Below, piece by piece: positions 25,173 through 34,656 of a stretch of 64,000 nucleotides of DNA. Source of the stretch: Thermoactinomyces sp. DSM 45891 (GTDB taxonomy: Bacteria > Bacillota > Bacilli > Thermoactinomycetales > Thermoactinomycetaceae). Numbering within the stretch: the stretch's first letter is position 1; every line of letters starts with the position of its first letter. Position numbers and translations under genes: made by a program. The DNA is taken from contig NZ_FPJZ01000001.1 of the NCBI RefSeq assembly GCF_900119485.1, positions 536,053 to 600,052 of the forward strand. Reading direction: 5' to 3'. The notes under the pieces were generated by a model, which worked only from the letters and a program-made list of their open reading frames with translations, made no database searches and was not told where the DNA came from.

Positions 25173-27495
25173 TAGGATCCCTCACAAGCGCGATTTCCAA
25201 CACTTCATCCATGTGTGAAACCGCAGTAAACGTTAAACCCTTCTTAACGCTCTCTGGTATTTCGGCAATATCTTTTTCATTATCTTTAGGAATGACGATA
25301 TGGGTAATTCCTGCTCGGTGTGCACCTAAGGCCTTCTCTTTTAAACCACCAATCGGTAGCACCCGACCACGTAAGGTTACTTCACCCGTCATTGCTACAA
25401 ATCGTGACACAGGGATGTTGGTTAATGCGGACACCAAAGCAGTCGCCATCGTAATCCCAGCAGACGGACCGTCTTTGGGAATCGCTCCTTCAGGCACATG
25501 GATATGGATATCATTTTTCTCATGAAAATCAGCTTCCACACCTAGCTCGCTCGACCGTGAGCGGATGTAGCTAAATGCAGCTTGAGCGGACTCTTTCATC
25601 ACATCACCTAATTGACCAGTCAGAGTGAGACGACCTTTTCCGGGGAACAAAGAAACCTCTACTGCTAATGTGTCTCCGCCTACTTCTGTCCACGCAAGAC
25701 CCGTTACCACTCCAACTTGGTTCGTATCCTCTGCTCGCCCGAAGCGGAACTTCTCTGTTCCCAAATACTGTTCTAAGTTTTTGGGTGTAACGATCACTTT
25801 TTTCTTCTCACCTGCTACAAGTTGCTTCGCAGCCTTACGACAAAGCGTACCCACTGTCCGCTCTAAACTACGTACACCGGCTTCTCTCGTATAATTACGA
25901 ATCAGTTTTAGAATCGTATCACCATGGAGCTGCATCTTCTCCCTAGATAGTCCGTGTTCTTTCAATTGCTTTGGATACAAATATTTTTTTGCTATTTGTT
26001 CCTTTTCTACTTCCGTGTAGCCCGATATAGTGAGAAGCTCCATCCGATCTAATAAAGGCCTGGGAATAGTGCTGATCGAATTGGCAGTTGTGATAAACAT
26101 GACTTTTGATAAGTCATAAGGAACTTCCAAATAGTGATCACTAAAAGTAGAATTTTGGTTTGGATCAAGAACCTCCAATAAAGCGGCTCCTGGGTCTCCA
26201 CGGAAGTCCATGGCCATCTTATCAATTTCATCCAGGAGAAACACAGGGTTGCTCGAACCTGCAGTCTTCATCCCTTGAATGATCCTGCCCGGCATTGCTC
26301 CTACATAGGTGCGACGATGTCCACGGATCTCAGCTTCGTCGCGAACTCCTCCTAAGGAAATACGGACAAATTTGCGATCTAGAGCTCTCGCTACGGATCT
26401 AGCAAGTGATGTTTTCCCTACCCCAGGTGGTCCAACTAGACAAAGAATCGGCCCCTTCATCTCATTTACCATCTTCTGAACAGCTAGGTACTCTAAAACA
26501 CGTTCCTTCACTTTTTCTAATCCATAATGATCTTCATCTAACACTTTTTCTGCTTTTAACAAATCCAAATCATCTTCTGTGAATGAATTCCACGGGACGT
26601 CTAATAACCATTCGATATAAGTGCGGATCACACCGCCTTCTGCAGAAGAAGTAGGAACTTTTTCAAGCCGATCTAATTCCTTCTCCACTTTTTCTAAAAC
26701 GTCAGGAGGAAGATCGACTTCTTCCATCTGGTCACGAAGCCCTTCAATCTCCCCAGCGCGGCCCTCTTTTTCACCTAACTCTTTCTGGATGGCTTTCATC
26801 TGCTCACGGAGATAGTATTCTTTTTGCGTTTTCTCCATTTGACGTTTTACGCGACTACTTATTTTCTTCTCTAATTCCAGAACTTCTTTTTCATTATGAA
26901 GGAACCCAAGTAATTTCTCTAAACGAGCTTTTACATTGGCTTCTTGTAAAATTTCTTGTTTATCAGCCATTCGAATCGGAAGATGCGAAGCAACCAGATC
27001 AGCCAAGCGGCCTGGTTCTTCAATATCCGACACAACCGAATGGGTCTCAGCGGATATTTTCTTTGTTAAACGTAAGTATTGTTCAAAATAATCGAGCACC
27101 GATCTCATGAGAGCCTGTAAATCCACACTCTCTTCTACCTCGTCTTTTACAGTGATGACAGATGCCTCTAAATACTCATCTCCATCTTCGAAGCTCATGA
27201 GGCGAGCCCGTTCTAATCCCTCAACTAACACACGAATGGTACCATTGGGTAGCTTTAACATCTGTCTAACTTTGGCAACCGTACCAATATCATAAAGATC
27301 CTCACGAGTAGGGTCCTCTAATTGAGCATCTTTTTGGGTAATAAGGAGGATTTGACTATCTTCCACCATAGCCTGCTCTAAAGCTTGGATTGATTTCTCC
27401 CTTCCCACATCCAAATGAATTACCATACTTGGATATACAAGTAATCCCCGGAGTGGTAGAAGCGGCAGGTTACGTTCCTCTTCTTTTCCAGCCAT
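25159..27495 (-). CDS. lonA: ATP-dependent protease La, LonA
   Basis: A 778-residue AAA+ serine protease degrading damaged and regulatory proteins. The N-terminal LAN domain begins NLPLLPLRGLLVYP. Walker A is GPPGVGKTSLA, Walker B VFLLDEIDKM, and the protease domain has PKDGPSAGIT with catalytic Ser678 and Lys721, 43 residues apart as in E. coli Lon. The start is ATG 27495, because GGAGGTG is 7 bases before it; a longer frame runs from 27612 without a site. It lies downstream of lonB, separated by a terminator. Confidence 0.97.
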   Translation of the reverse strand: MAGKEEERNLPLLPLRGLLVYPSMVIHLDVGREKSIQALEQAMVEDSQILLITQKDAQLEDPTREDLYDIGTVAKVRQMLKLPNGTIRVLVEGLERARLMSFEDGDEYLEASVITVKDEVEESVDLQALMRSVLDYFEQYLRLTKKISAETHSVVSDIEEPGRLADLVASHLPIRMADKQEILQEANVKARLEKLLGFLHNEKEVLELEKKISSRVKRQMEKTQKEYYLREQMKAIQKELGEKEGRAGEIEGLRDQMEEVDLPPDVLEKVEKELDRLEKVPTSSAEGGVIRTYIEWLLDVPWNSFTEDDLDLLKAEKVLDEDHYGLEKVKERVLEYLAVQKMVNEMKGPILCLVGPPGVGKTSLARSVARALDRKFVRISLGGVRDEAEIRGHRRTYVGAMPGRIIQGMKTAGSSNPVFLLDEIDKMAMDFRGDPGAALLEVLDPNQNSTFSDHYLEVPYDLSKVMFITTANSISTIPRPLLDRMELLTISGYTEVEKEQIAKKYLYPKQLKEHGLSREKMQLHGDTILKLIRNYTREAGVRSLERTVGTLCRKAAKQLVAGEKKKVIVTPKNLEQYLGTEKFRFGRAEDTNQVGVVTGLAWTEVGGDTLAVEVSLFPGKGRLTLTGQLGDVMKESAQAAFSYIRSRSSELGVEADFHEKNDIHIHVPEGAIPKDGPSAGITMATALVSALTNIPVSRFVAMTGEVTLRGRVLPIGGLKEKALGAHRAGITHIVIPKDNEKDIAEIPESVKKGLTFTAVSHMDEVLEIALVRDPNEDN

Positions 27496-27576
27496 AAATG
27501 CACCTCCACTTGCTGTCTGTACAAGGAACCAAACTTTGTACGATTTTATCCTATTCGATTTCTTTTGTCTATGACA

Positions 27577-27620
27577 AAGCAAAAGCCGGTACTCGCAAGT
27601 ATTTCTTAGCACCGACTTTA
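27577..27620 (-). terminator. terminator after lonB
   Basis: On the minus strand AAGTCGGT (27618-27611) pairs with ACCGGCTT (27590-27583), one G-U pair, then TTGCTTTGTC. The loop is 20 bases with extra short pairing. Confidence 0.6.
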
Positions 27621-27633
27621 TACCCCATTGATT

Positions 27634-29316
27634 CTAAAAGGCAGACGTTGTCCAAACCCCTTGAGAATTGGGCAGAATCAAGGGTTCTGTTTTTTCTTGA
27701 GCAGCAGGCACAAGTGCATGCTGGAATACCTCTTCTAAGAGTTGGACAGGGATTACCTCAACCCCTTCCATATTCTCTAAAATATCCTGCATATTCTCCA
27801 AAGGAATGATTACTTTTTTCGCCCCTGCATGCATCGCTGCCTCTACCTTCGCAATCACACCGCCAATCGGTTTTACCTTCCCATGAATGGAGATCTCTCC
27901 TGTCATGGCTACTTCATTACTAATAGGAATTTCCTTTATGGCCGAGTATATGGCAGTTGCGATGGTAATACCTGCCGATGGCCCATCAATAGGCGTTCCA
28001 CCTGGAAAGTTAATATGGAGGTGATATTCATCCGGATTAACATCTGTACCTCGTAAAACCGTAATCACATTCTCCACAGATCCCCGAGCCATACTTTTAC
28101 GCCTTATCGTTCTTCCGCCACCGCCCATTTCCTCTTCATCCACTACACCCGTAATTTGAAGAGAGCCCTTTTCCCCCAGAGCTACTGGAGTTGAGGTAAC
28201 TTCTACTTCTAGAGTCAACCCCATATTCGGTCCATGTACCGCAAGACCCGTCGCAAGACCCACTTTTGAACTTTCGGGCATCCGACCATCTGGGCGTGGA
28301 CTTAATTGACTACTGTGAACGACCCACTCCACATCCGCTTTTGTTATCATACCACGTCCTTCTGTCATCGCGACACTAACTGCTGTTTGCACCAGATTGA
28401 CAGCATCACGACCGTTCATGGCATAACGAGTAATAACATGAACGGCATCTGGATGATATGAGAAGTGAACACGTTCTAATGCTTGAGTTGCCACCCTTTC
28501 AATCTCACCTGCGAGCAGAGGTCGGAAAAATATTTCCACACAACGAGAGCGAATCGCAGCCGGAATCTCTTGTGGGGTACGAGTTGTTGCACCAATTAAT
28601 CGAAAATCAGCTGGCAGTCCATTTTGAAAGATATCATGAATATGACTCGGCGTGTTAGAATCTTCTGAGCTATAGTATGCACTCTCTAAAAACACCTTGC
28701 GATCTTCTAACACCTTTAATAGCTTATTCATCTGAACAGGATGAAGCTCCCCGATCTCATCAATAAACAACAGTCCACCATGTGCCTTGGTTACAGCACC
28801 CGGTTTAGGCTGAGGAATCCCCGCCATTCCCATGGCTCCTGCGCCTTGATAAATCGGATCATGAACACTGCCGATGAGTGGATCCGCAATTCCTCTCTCA
28901 TCGAAACGGGCGGTTGTTGCATCAATCTCAACAAATTTAGATTGTTCTCCAAAAGGGGAGCAGGCGATTCCCTTCGCTGCTTCCAATATCACACGGGCGG
29001 CAGCCGTCTTTCCTACCCCTGGGGGGCCATAAATAATAACATGTTGGGGATTCGGTCCACAAATAGCCGCTTTTAGTGCTTTTACTCCATCTGTTTGCCC
29101 CACAATCTCTTCCAAATTAGCAGGTCTTGTTTTCTCTGCTAGAGGAACCGTAAGCTTCATTCTACGTAACTTTGACAGCTTCTCCAGTTCCTTTCGCGAC
29201 TCACGATCAACCGCACTTTTACTCGTTTGCTGATTCCGTAACAAGTTCCAAAAGTAAACACCAATAATAATCGAAAAGACAATTTGTAATACCATCAACA
29301 AAGCAGTAAAACTCAT
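27634..29316 (-). CDS. lonB: membrane-anchored Lon-like protease LonB
   Basis: Forespore-associated Lon paralogue. One membrane segment (residues about 3-22, ending IIIGVYFWNLLRNQ) is followed by an AAA+ module (GPPGVGKTAAARV; LLFIDEIGELHP) and a Lon-type serine protease domain with IDGPSAGITIATA and PIGGVIAKVEAAMHAGA (the Ser/Lys dyad). The start is ATG 29316 (MSFTALLMV): AAGGA lies before it and the N-terminus matches B. subtilis LonB in layout; an ATG at 29343 has no site. In B. subtilis lonB is made under sigma-F. Confidence 0.95.
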   Translation of the reverse strand: MSFTALLMVLQIVFSIIIGVYFWNLLRNQQTSKSAVDRESRKELEKLSKLRRMKLTVPLAEKTRPANLEEIVGQTDGVKALKAAICGPNPQHVIIYGPPGVGKTAAARVILEAAKGIACSPFGEQSKFVEIDATTARFDERGIADPLIGSVHDPIYQGAGAMGMAGIPQPKPGAVTKAHGGLLFIDEIGELHPVQMNKLLKVLEDRKVFLESAYYSSEDSNTPSHIHDIFQNGLPADFRLIGATTRTPQEIPAAIRSRCVEIFFRPLLAGEIERVATQALERVHFSYHPDAVHVITRYAMNGRDAVNLVQTAVSVAMTEGRGMITKADVEWVVHSSQLSPRPDGRMPESSKVGLATGLAVHGPNMGLTLEVEVTSTPVALGEKGSLQITGVVDEEEMGGGGRTIRRKSMARGSVENVITVLRGTDVNPDEYHLHINFPGGTPIDGPSAGITIATAIYSAIKEIPISNEVAMTGEISIHGKVKPIGGVIAKVEAAMHAGAKKVIIPLENMQDILENMEGVEVIPVQLLEEVFQHALVPAAQEKTEPLILPNSQGVWTTSAF

Positions 29317-29376
29317 ACTCGTCCATTCCTTCCCTATTTGCATATAGCTAGTATGACCGTGGAAGGAAAGGGATAT

Positions 29377-30516
29377 TTACCTTTTTTTCATATACATATC
29401 AAAAGCCCAGTGAAGCATTGGAATTACTGGATAATCCCACTCACCCATCAGCTCACATACGTCACCTGCATAGCCTAATCGGAAACGTAACATTTCAAAT
29501 AGAGGATCTTTATCGTTGAGCGTCGTGCTAACCCCGCGGAAATCATACATTTGATCGCCTCGCTCATAGCTATCTGCAATCATCTTCCAACGTAATAAAT
29601 AACTAGCTGGATGATCTGATTTACCTAACTTAGCACTGTATAACTCTTCCGTATGACCCTTTACATGAATTGCTAAACAGGCGGCCAATAATTGTTTGTC
29701 TTGAACTGCCAGATACAAGCGAATACGTTCTGGTCCCTCTTGCCTCAGCGTTCGAAACATTTTTTCGAAGTATGTACTTTCCCTTGCTTGCGTTTGTTCT
29801 TGTTGTGCAGTATGTGCCAAAAGGTGATAAAAATCATCAAAATCTTGCTCCGTTCCAATCCGTACTTCTACCCCCTCCCACTCAGCTTGGTTAATCTTTT
29901 TCTGCCAAATGGGATCAAATTCAGAAAACAGGTCGTCCAATGATTTGCCAGACAGCCGCAAACGAAATACATACTGCGGTTGAACCGAATCAAAACTATC
30001 CACCACAGCATTTTGGTGCCATCCCATTTCACTTAGCTCTTGTTGGATAAATTCAACACTGTTAAAAGTGGTATCTGAAACCAAGTCTGTAAGTCGCTTA
30101 TTTTTTATGCCATGAGTTTGGTACTCGAATATTCCTTCTTTAATGGAATGACTTGACCAGGTTCGCTTAATCAAAGGAGGGTCCATCTTCACACTAAAAA
30201 CATGCCGATTTTTTAAATGGGCAAATAAAGGAGTGAACCAATCCTCTAACTTATAATCCTGTGAGAACCAATCAATGAGTGGCCCGCGAGGTATGTATGC
30301 TAAATACTTATTGATTCCAGGAACTTTACGATACAAAACAACAGTAGCGCCTACCATGTGCGCGTCTTGCGAATACCATCCTAACAATTCGCTGGACCAT
30401 CTCATCTCTGTCTTTAAATCAGCCCATGACGGGTACTGCAAAAAGTTTCGATATGGATGTCTATCTGCAAACGTCACAAATCGCTTCCGATCGACTAACG
30501 AAATCTTTAATAACAC
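29377..30516 (-). CDS. FemAB/FemX-family peptidyltransferase
   Basis: About 379 residues, with two GNAT-like domains as in enzymes that add amino acids from aminoacyl-tRNA to the peptidoglycan stem peptide. Recognisable parts are FLQYPSWADLK near the N-terminus, YIPRGPLIDW, DPIWQKKINQAEWEGVEVRIG, and the C-terminal YDFRGV...FRLGYAGDVCELMGEWDYP, a strong FemAB signature. The start is probably GTG 30516, with AAAGGA about 10 bases before it; a TTG at 30534 is also in frame. Whether it makes an interpeptide bridge here depends on the wall chemistry. It is inserted between lonB and clpX. Confidence 0.9.
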   Translation of the reverse strand: MLLKISLVDRKRFVTFADRHPYRNFLQYPSWADLKTEMRWSSELLGWYSQDAHMVGATVVLYRKVPGINKYLAYIPRGPLIDWFSQDYKLEDWFTPLFAHLKNRHVFSVKMDPPLIKRTWSSHSIKEGIFEYQTHGIKNKRLTDLVSDTTFNSVEFIQQELSEMGWHQNAVVDSFDSVQPQYVFRLRLSGKSLDDLFSEFDPIWQKKINQAEWEGVEVRIGTEQDFDDFYHLLAHTAQQEQTQARESTYFEKMFRTLRQEGPERIRLYLAVQDKQLLAACLAIHVKGHTEELYSAKLGKSDHPASYLLRWKMIADSYERGDQMYDFRGVSTTLNDKDPLFEMLRFRLGYAGDVCELMGEWDYPVIPMLHWAFDMYMKKR

Positions 30517-30669
30517 GAGGTACCGTCCTTTCAAAGAATAGTAACTTTTATAGATTCATTTGCCAAATTAGTGAACTATATTTATTTATGTAAACTATTT
30601 TAACATAAATAAAAAGAAAGATGTCAGAAAGAAAGCACCCACCCAGAGGTAGATGCTTTTCATCACTTA

Positions 30670-31938
30670 TTATGCACTTTCTTCTTTCTTCTTGCTAGAC
30701 TTCCCATCCTTAAGTGTGTATAAGGTAGGTTTTGTCTTATTGATAACCGTCTCTTTGGTGATGGTACACTTCTCAACATCCTCACGAGACGGTAATTCGA
30801 ACATCACATCAAGCATGATCGACTCAATGATAGCTCGAAGACCCCGCGCACCTGTTTTCCGCTTAATCGCTTCTTCCGCGATCGCTTGAAGTGCATCTTG
30901 ATCAAACTCTAATTTCACCTGATCCAGCTCTAGTAACTTCGAATACTGCTTCACTAAAGCATTTTTAGGCTCTGTTAAAATTTGAACCAAAGCACCCTCG
31001 TCTAACGGCTCTAAGGTAGAGATCATGGGCAAGCGACCTACAAACTCAGGAATGAGTCCGAACTTTAGCAGATCCTCCGGAAGGGATAAACGCAAGTATT
31101 CGCCTGGCTTCAAATCTTCTACTTTCTCTTGATCTGTTCCAAAGCCAATTACTTTCTTCCCGATCCGACGTTTAATAATCTGCTCTAAGCCATCAAAAGC
31201 ACCACCACAAATAAATAATACATTGCTTGTATCAATCTGGATGAACTCCTGATGAGGATGCTTCCGGCCTCCTTGAGGAGGTACGCTAGCAACTGTACCT
31301 TCTAAAATTTTCAAAAGTGCCTGCTGAACACCTTCACCTGATACATCTCGTGTAATAGAAGGATTCTCAGACTTACGAGCCACTTTATCAATCTCATCTA
31401 TGTAGATAATACCCCGTTCTGCCTTCTCCACATCATAATCGGCAGCCTGAATTAACTTGAGCAAGATATTTTCCACATCTTCCCCAACATATCCCGCTTC
31501 CGTAAGTGAAGTTGCATCCGCAATCGCAAAAGGCACATTGAGAATACGAGCCAATGTTTGAGCTAGCAAGGTTTTGCCGCTTCCTGTAGGTCCGATCATC
31601 AAAATGTTACTCTTCGATAGCTCTACATCATCTGACTTCTGAGAACTATTTACTCGCTTGTAATGGTTATAAACCGCTACAGAGAGAGCTTTTTTCGCTT
31701 GATCTTGCCCAATTACGTATTGATCTAGAATCTCACGAATTTCTAGGGGCTTAGGAAGATTCTTCAGGTCAACTTCTTCTTCACTTCCAAGCTCTTCCTC
31801 TACGATCTCATTGCAAAGTTCGATACACTCGTCGCAGATATAAACACCTGGACCTGCTACCAGCTTACGCACTTGATCTTGAGATTTCCCACAAAAGGAA
31901 CACTTTAACTGTCCTTTTTCTTCGTTAAACTTAAACAT
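30670..31938 (-). CDS. clpX: ATP-dependent Clp protease ATP-binding subunit ClpX
   Basis: AAA+ unfoldase that feeds ClpP. The N-terminal zinc domain has CSFCGK and CDECIELC (four cysteines). Walker A is GPTGSGKTLLAQ and Walker B IIYIDEIDK; the ClpP-docking loop IGFG and the pore loop GYVG are present. The start is ATG 31938 (MFKFNEEKGQ), matching B. subtilis, with AGGGGTGA upstream. It is 422 residues. clpP lies 22 bases upstream, so the two partners are co-transcribed. Confidence 0.98.
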   Translation of the reverse strand: MFKFNEEKGQLKCSFCGKSQDQVRKLVAGPGVYICDECIELCNEIVEEELGSEEEVDLKNLPKPLEIREILDQYVIGQDQAKKALSVAVYNHYKRVNSSQKSDDVELSKSNILMIGPTGSGKTLLAQTLARILNVPFAIADATSLTEAGYVGEDVENILLKLIQAADYDVEKAERGIIYIDEIDKVARKSENPSITRDVSGEGVQQALLKILEGTVASVPPQGGRKHPHQEFIQIDTSNVLFICGGAFDGLEQIIKRRIGKKVIGFGTDQEKVEDLKPGEYLRLSLPEDLLKFGLIPEFVGRLPMISTLEPLDEGALVQILTEPKNALVKQYSKLLELDQVKLEFDQDALQAIAEEAIKRKTGARGLRAIIESIMLDVMFELPSREDVEKCTITKETVINKTKPTLYTLKDGKSSKKKEESA

Positions 31939-31960
31939 CCAGATCACCCCTTTCTGATGA

Positions 31961-32539
31961 TTACCGGGTGATTACCTCGTCTACCAAGCCATATTCTTTG
32001 GCTTCCCTAGCATCCATGAAGTAATCGCGGTCGGTATCCCGTGCGATTCGTTCGATTGGTTGTCCGGTTTGAACCGACAAGATCTGGTTAATTTGCCTCC
32101 GTGACCGCATAATCCAGTCTGCATGAATCTTTATGTCTGAAGCTTGACCACGCGCTCCACCAAGAGGCTGATGAATCATGACTTCACTATTCGGGAGAGC
32201 AAAACGTTTTCCCTTCGCCCCGGCTGTGAGAAGAAATGCACCCATACTTGCCGCGAGTCCAATGCACATAGTAGATACATCGGGCTTGATGAAGTTCATT
32301 GTGTCAAAAATTGCCATTCCAGCGGTTATCGAACCACCAGGAGAGTTTATGTACAAATGAATGTCTTTGTCTGGATCTTCTGCTGCTAAAAATAGGAGTT
32401 GAGCTACTACCAGATTTGATACATCGTCGTCAATCTCCGTACCCAAAAAGACAATTCGATCTTTGAGGAGACGAGAGTATATGTCATAAGAACGTTCACC
32501 ACGGTTCGATTGCTCTACAACCATCGGTACGACAGGCAC
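31961..32539 (-). CDS. clpP: ATP-dependent Clp protease proteolytic subunit ClpP
   Basis: Serine protease subunit. From GTG 32539 the protein is 192 residues and the catalytic residues fall at Ser98 (GLAASMGAF) and His123 (MIHQPLGG), with Asp in RDTDRDYFM, the usual ClpP numbering. GAGAGG lies 8 bases before this GTG, while a GTG nine bases further upstream overlaps it, so the shorter start is preferred. The order tig-clpP-clpX is the common bacterial one; in B. subtilis clpP sits elsewhere. Confidence 0.98.
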   Translation of the reverse strand: MPVVPMVVEQSNRGERSYDIYSRLLKDRIVFLGTEIDDDVSNLVVAQLLFLAAEDPDKDIHLYINSPGGSITAGMAIFDTMNFIKPDVSTMCIGLAASMGAFLLTAGAKGKRFALPNSEVMIHQPLGGARGQASDIKIHADWIMRSRRQINQILSVQTGQPIERIARDTDRDYFMDAREAKEYGLVDEVITR

Positions 32540-32622
32540 AGTGTCCACCTCTCTTATATGTATTCTTATTTAGAAAACAAGGCACGTATGCACCGCGCCT
32601 TGTTTTTCTCTCCCTAACTCCA

Positions 32623-33915
32623 TTATGCCGTAACTTTGCTGTTCAATACAAGTAGGTCCACAGCTTTCTTCAAACGCAACTGTGAGCGAACTTGTTCGAT
32701 GCTACCTTGAGCTTCTAAAAGTGTACGGATTTCTGCTGCATCACGCTTCATTTCTTCCGCCATGATTGCAATCTCTTGATCGATATCTTCTTCACTTACT
32801 TCGACATTCTCCGCTTTTGCTACTGCTTCTACAACGAGATCAGCACGCACTTTCTTCTCAGCATCCGCTTTAAATTGCTCTTTCAACGTCTCTACTGATT
32901 GTCCAGTGAACTGAGTGTAAAGCTCCAAATTCAACCCTTGATAGGAAAGATTTTGTTCGAAGTTACGAAGCATTTGTTCCACTTCACCATCAACCATAAC
33001 AGATGGAACTTCTACTTCTGCTTTTTCAGAAGCTAAGTCTACTACAGAAGTACGGATATAGTTTTCTTTATCCTTCTCCGCACGCTCCGCCATGTTTTTC
33101 TCTACATCTGCTTGTAGTTCAGCAAGTGTTTCGAAGTCGCTTACATCTTGTGCAAAGTCATCATCAAGTGCTGGTAAGTTTTGGCGTTTGATTTCGTGTA
33201 GTTTCACACGGAAAGTAGCCGCTTTTCCAGCTAAATCAACAGCATGGTACTCTTCTGGGAACGTAACTTCAACATCTTTTTCCTCGCCTACACTCATGCC
33301 CACAACTTGATCTTCGAATCCTGGGATGAAAGAGTTTGAACCGATATCAAGAGAGTACTGCTCTCCTTTACCGCCTTCGAAAGCAACACCATCTACAAAA
33401 CCTTCAAAATCAATGACAGTACGGTCTCCTTGTCCTACAGAGCCTTCTTCAACTGGCTCCCAAACCGCTTGTTGTTTTTGCATACGAGTCAATTCTTCTG
33501 ATATAGCTTCTGCTTTTACAGAGAAGTCTTTTTCTGCTATTTCAAGACCTTTATAGTCTCCTAGCTTTACTTCTGGTTTCACAACAACGGTTGCTTTAAA
33601 GATAAGAACTTGGCCTTGTTCCAATTGTTCGATATCCACTTCTGGACGATCTACTGGTTCAATTCCTGTTTCTGCTACTGCTGCTTCATATGCTTCTGGC
33701 AATAAAATATCAAGAGCATCTTGATAGAGAGATTCTACACCAAAACGTTGTTCGAAAATGGCACGAGGTACCTTTCCCTTACGGAATCCAGGTACATTTA
33801 CTTTCTTTACTACTTTTTTAAAAGCTTGGTCAAGACCTTCTGCAACCTTTGTAGAATCTACTTCTACTGTAAGCACTACCTTATTGGCTTCTACTTTTTC
33901 AAAACTTGCTTTCAT
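32623..33915 (-). CDS. tig: trigger factor (ribosome-associated chaperone and peptidyl-prolyl isomerase)
   Basis: Binds nascent chains at the ribosome exit. The ribosome-binding signature FRKGKVPRAIFEQRFG is at about residues 44-59. The FKBP-type domain follows (GDRTVIDFEGFVDG...IPGFEDQVVGM), then the helical C-terminal arms. The start is ATG 33915 (MKASFEKVEANK) with AGGAGG upstream; a longer frame from 33990 lacks a site. It is 430 residues, the standard size. It heads the tig-clpP-clpX set. Confidence 0.98.
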   Translation of the reverse strand: MKASFEKVEANKVVLTVEVDSTKVAEGLDQAFKKVVKKVNVPGFRKGKVPRAIFEQRFGVESLYQDALDILLPEAYEAAVAETGIEPVDRPEVDIEQLEQGQVLIFKATVVVKPEVKLGDYKGLEIAEKDFSVKAEAISEELTRMQKQQAVWEPVEEGSVGQGDRTVIDFEGFVDGVAFEGGKGEQYSLDIGSNSFIPGFEDQVVGMSVGEEKDVEVTFPEEYHAVDLAGKAATFRVKLHEIKRQNLPALDDDFAQDVSDFETLAELQADVEKNMAERAEKDKENYIRTSVVDLASEKAEVEVPSVMVDGEVEQMLRNFEQNLSYQGLNLELYTQFTGQSVETLKEQFKADAEKKVRADLVVEAVAKAENVEVSEEDIDQEIAIMAEEMKRDAAEIRTLLEAQGSIEQVRSQLRLKKAVDLLVLNSKVTA

Positions 33916-34309
33916 TATTAGCAACCTCCTGCAATCTATTAAGTAAGGAATCACTTTTTCCTTGGCATGCCGCTTCTGTATGCAACGCAACCACTATATT
34001 ATATGGCACGAGAGCCCTTTTTTGCAACAGAATCTGATGGCCATCCCCTTACTCTCTCATAGTGAATCTATTCTACTACAGAAACTAAGCCCTGAGAAGG
34101 CAGAGTAACAGATGGTTTCTTAGTCGAATTTCGAAAAATTTTCACTCTGAAACCTTTAACTTAGTAGTATAATGAATGTATATGAACTAAGTAGATAATT
34201 TAGTTGAAAAGGAGTAATTTCTATCAAACGCACATCTAACAAACCCACATCTAACTTTGAAACAGTAGATCTAGAGCTCACTCTTCTACAAGATGAGCCT
34301 GAGGAGGAG

Positions 34310-34537
34310 ATGGTGATGAAGCCCAATCAATCCGTAGAACTTCTATCCAAGGGTGATACAAAAGAGAAGATCCATGAAAAGATTAAGCATGCCTTAGCTC
34401 TCATCGATCAAAGCTTTGGAACAAGTGTACAATTATATGTAAAAGATGAAACAGGAAACAAGGATCTAATGAAACAATTACTTTACATTGAGCAAGAGCT
34501 ACGTGACATTCAAAAATTAGTAGATGAACCAAAATAA
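34310..34537 (+). CDS. small acidic/helical protein, unknown
   Basis: Not recognised. About 72-75 residues, helical and charged (KEKIHEKIKHALALIDQSF, LLYIEQELRDIQKL), with no membrane segment. The start is unclear. The ATG codons at 34310 and 34316 follow GAGGAGGAG. The same frame is open upstream to an ATC at 34223 that sits 8 bases after AAAAGGAG, which would add 29 residues. The gene stands alone between tig and the germination operon and ends at a strong terminator. Confidence 0.65.
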   Translation: MVMKPNQSVELLSKGDTKEKIHEKIKHALALIDQSFGTSVQLYVKDETGNKDLMKQLLYIEQELRDIQKLVDEPK

Positions 34538-34552
34538 GACCATACATACACA

Positions 34553-34594
34553 AAACCTTCGTTCGGCAAATCCGAAAGCGAAGGTTTTTTTACA
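34553..34594 (+). terminator. Rho-independent terminator
   Basis: AAACCTTCG (34553-34561) pairs with CGAAGGTTT (34579-34587), with an inner TTCGG/CCGAA stem, followed by a run of T. Confidence 0.9.
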
Positions 34595-34656
34595 TATAAA
34601 TAAAATTTACCATTTTAACAAATGATAAGGGCATCATCAATTAGGAGATGTCACAC

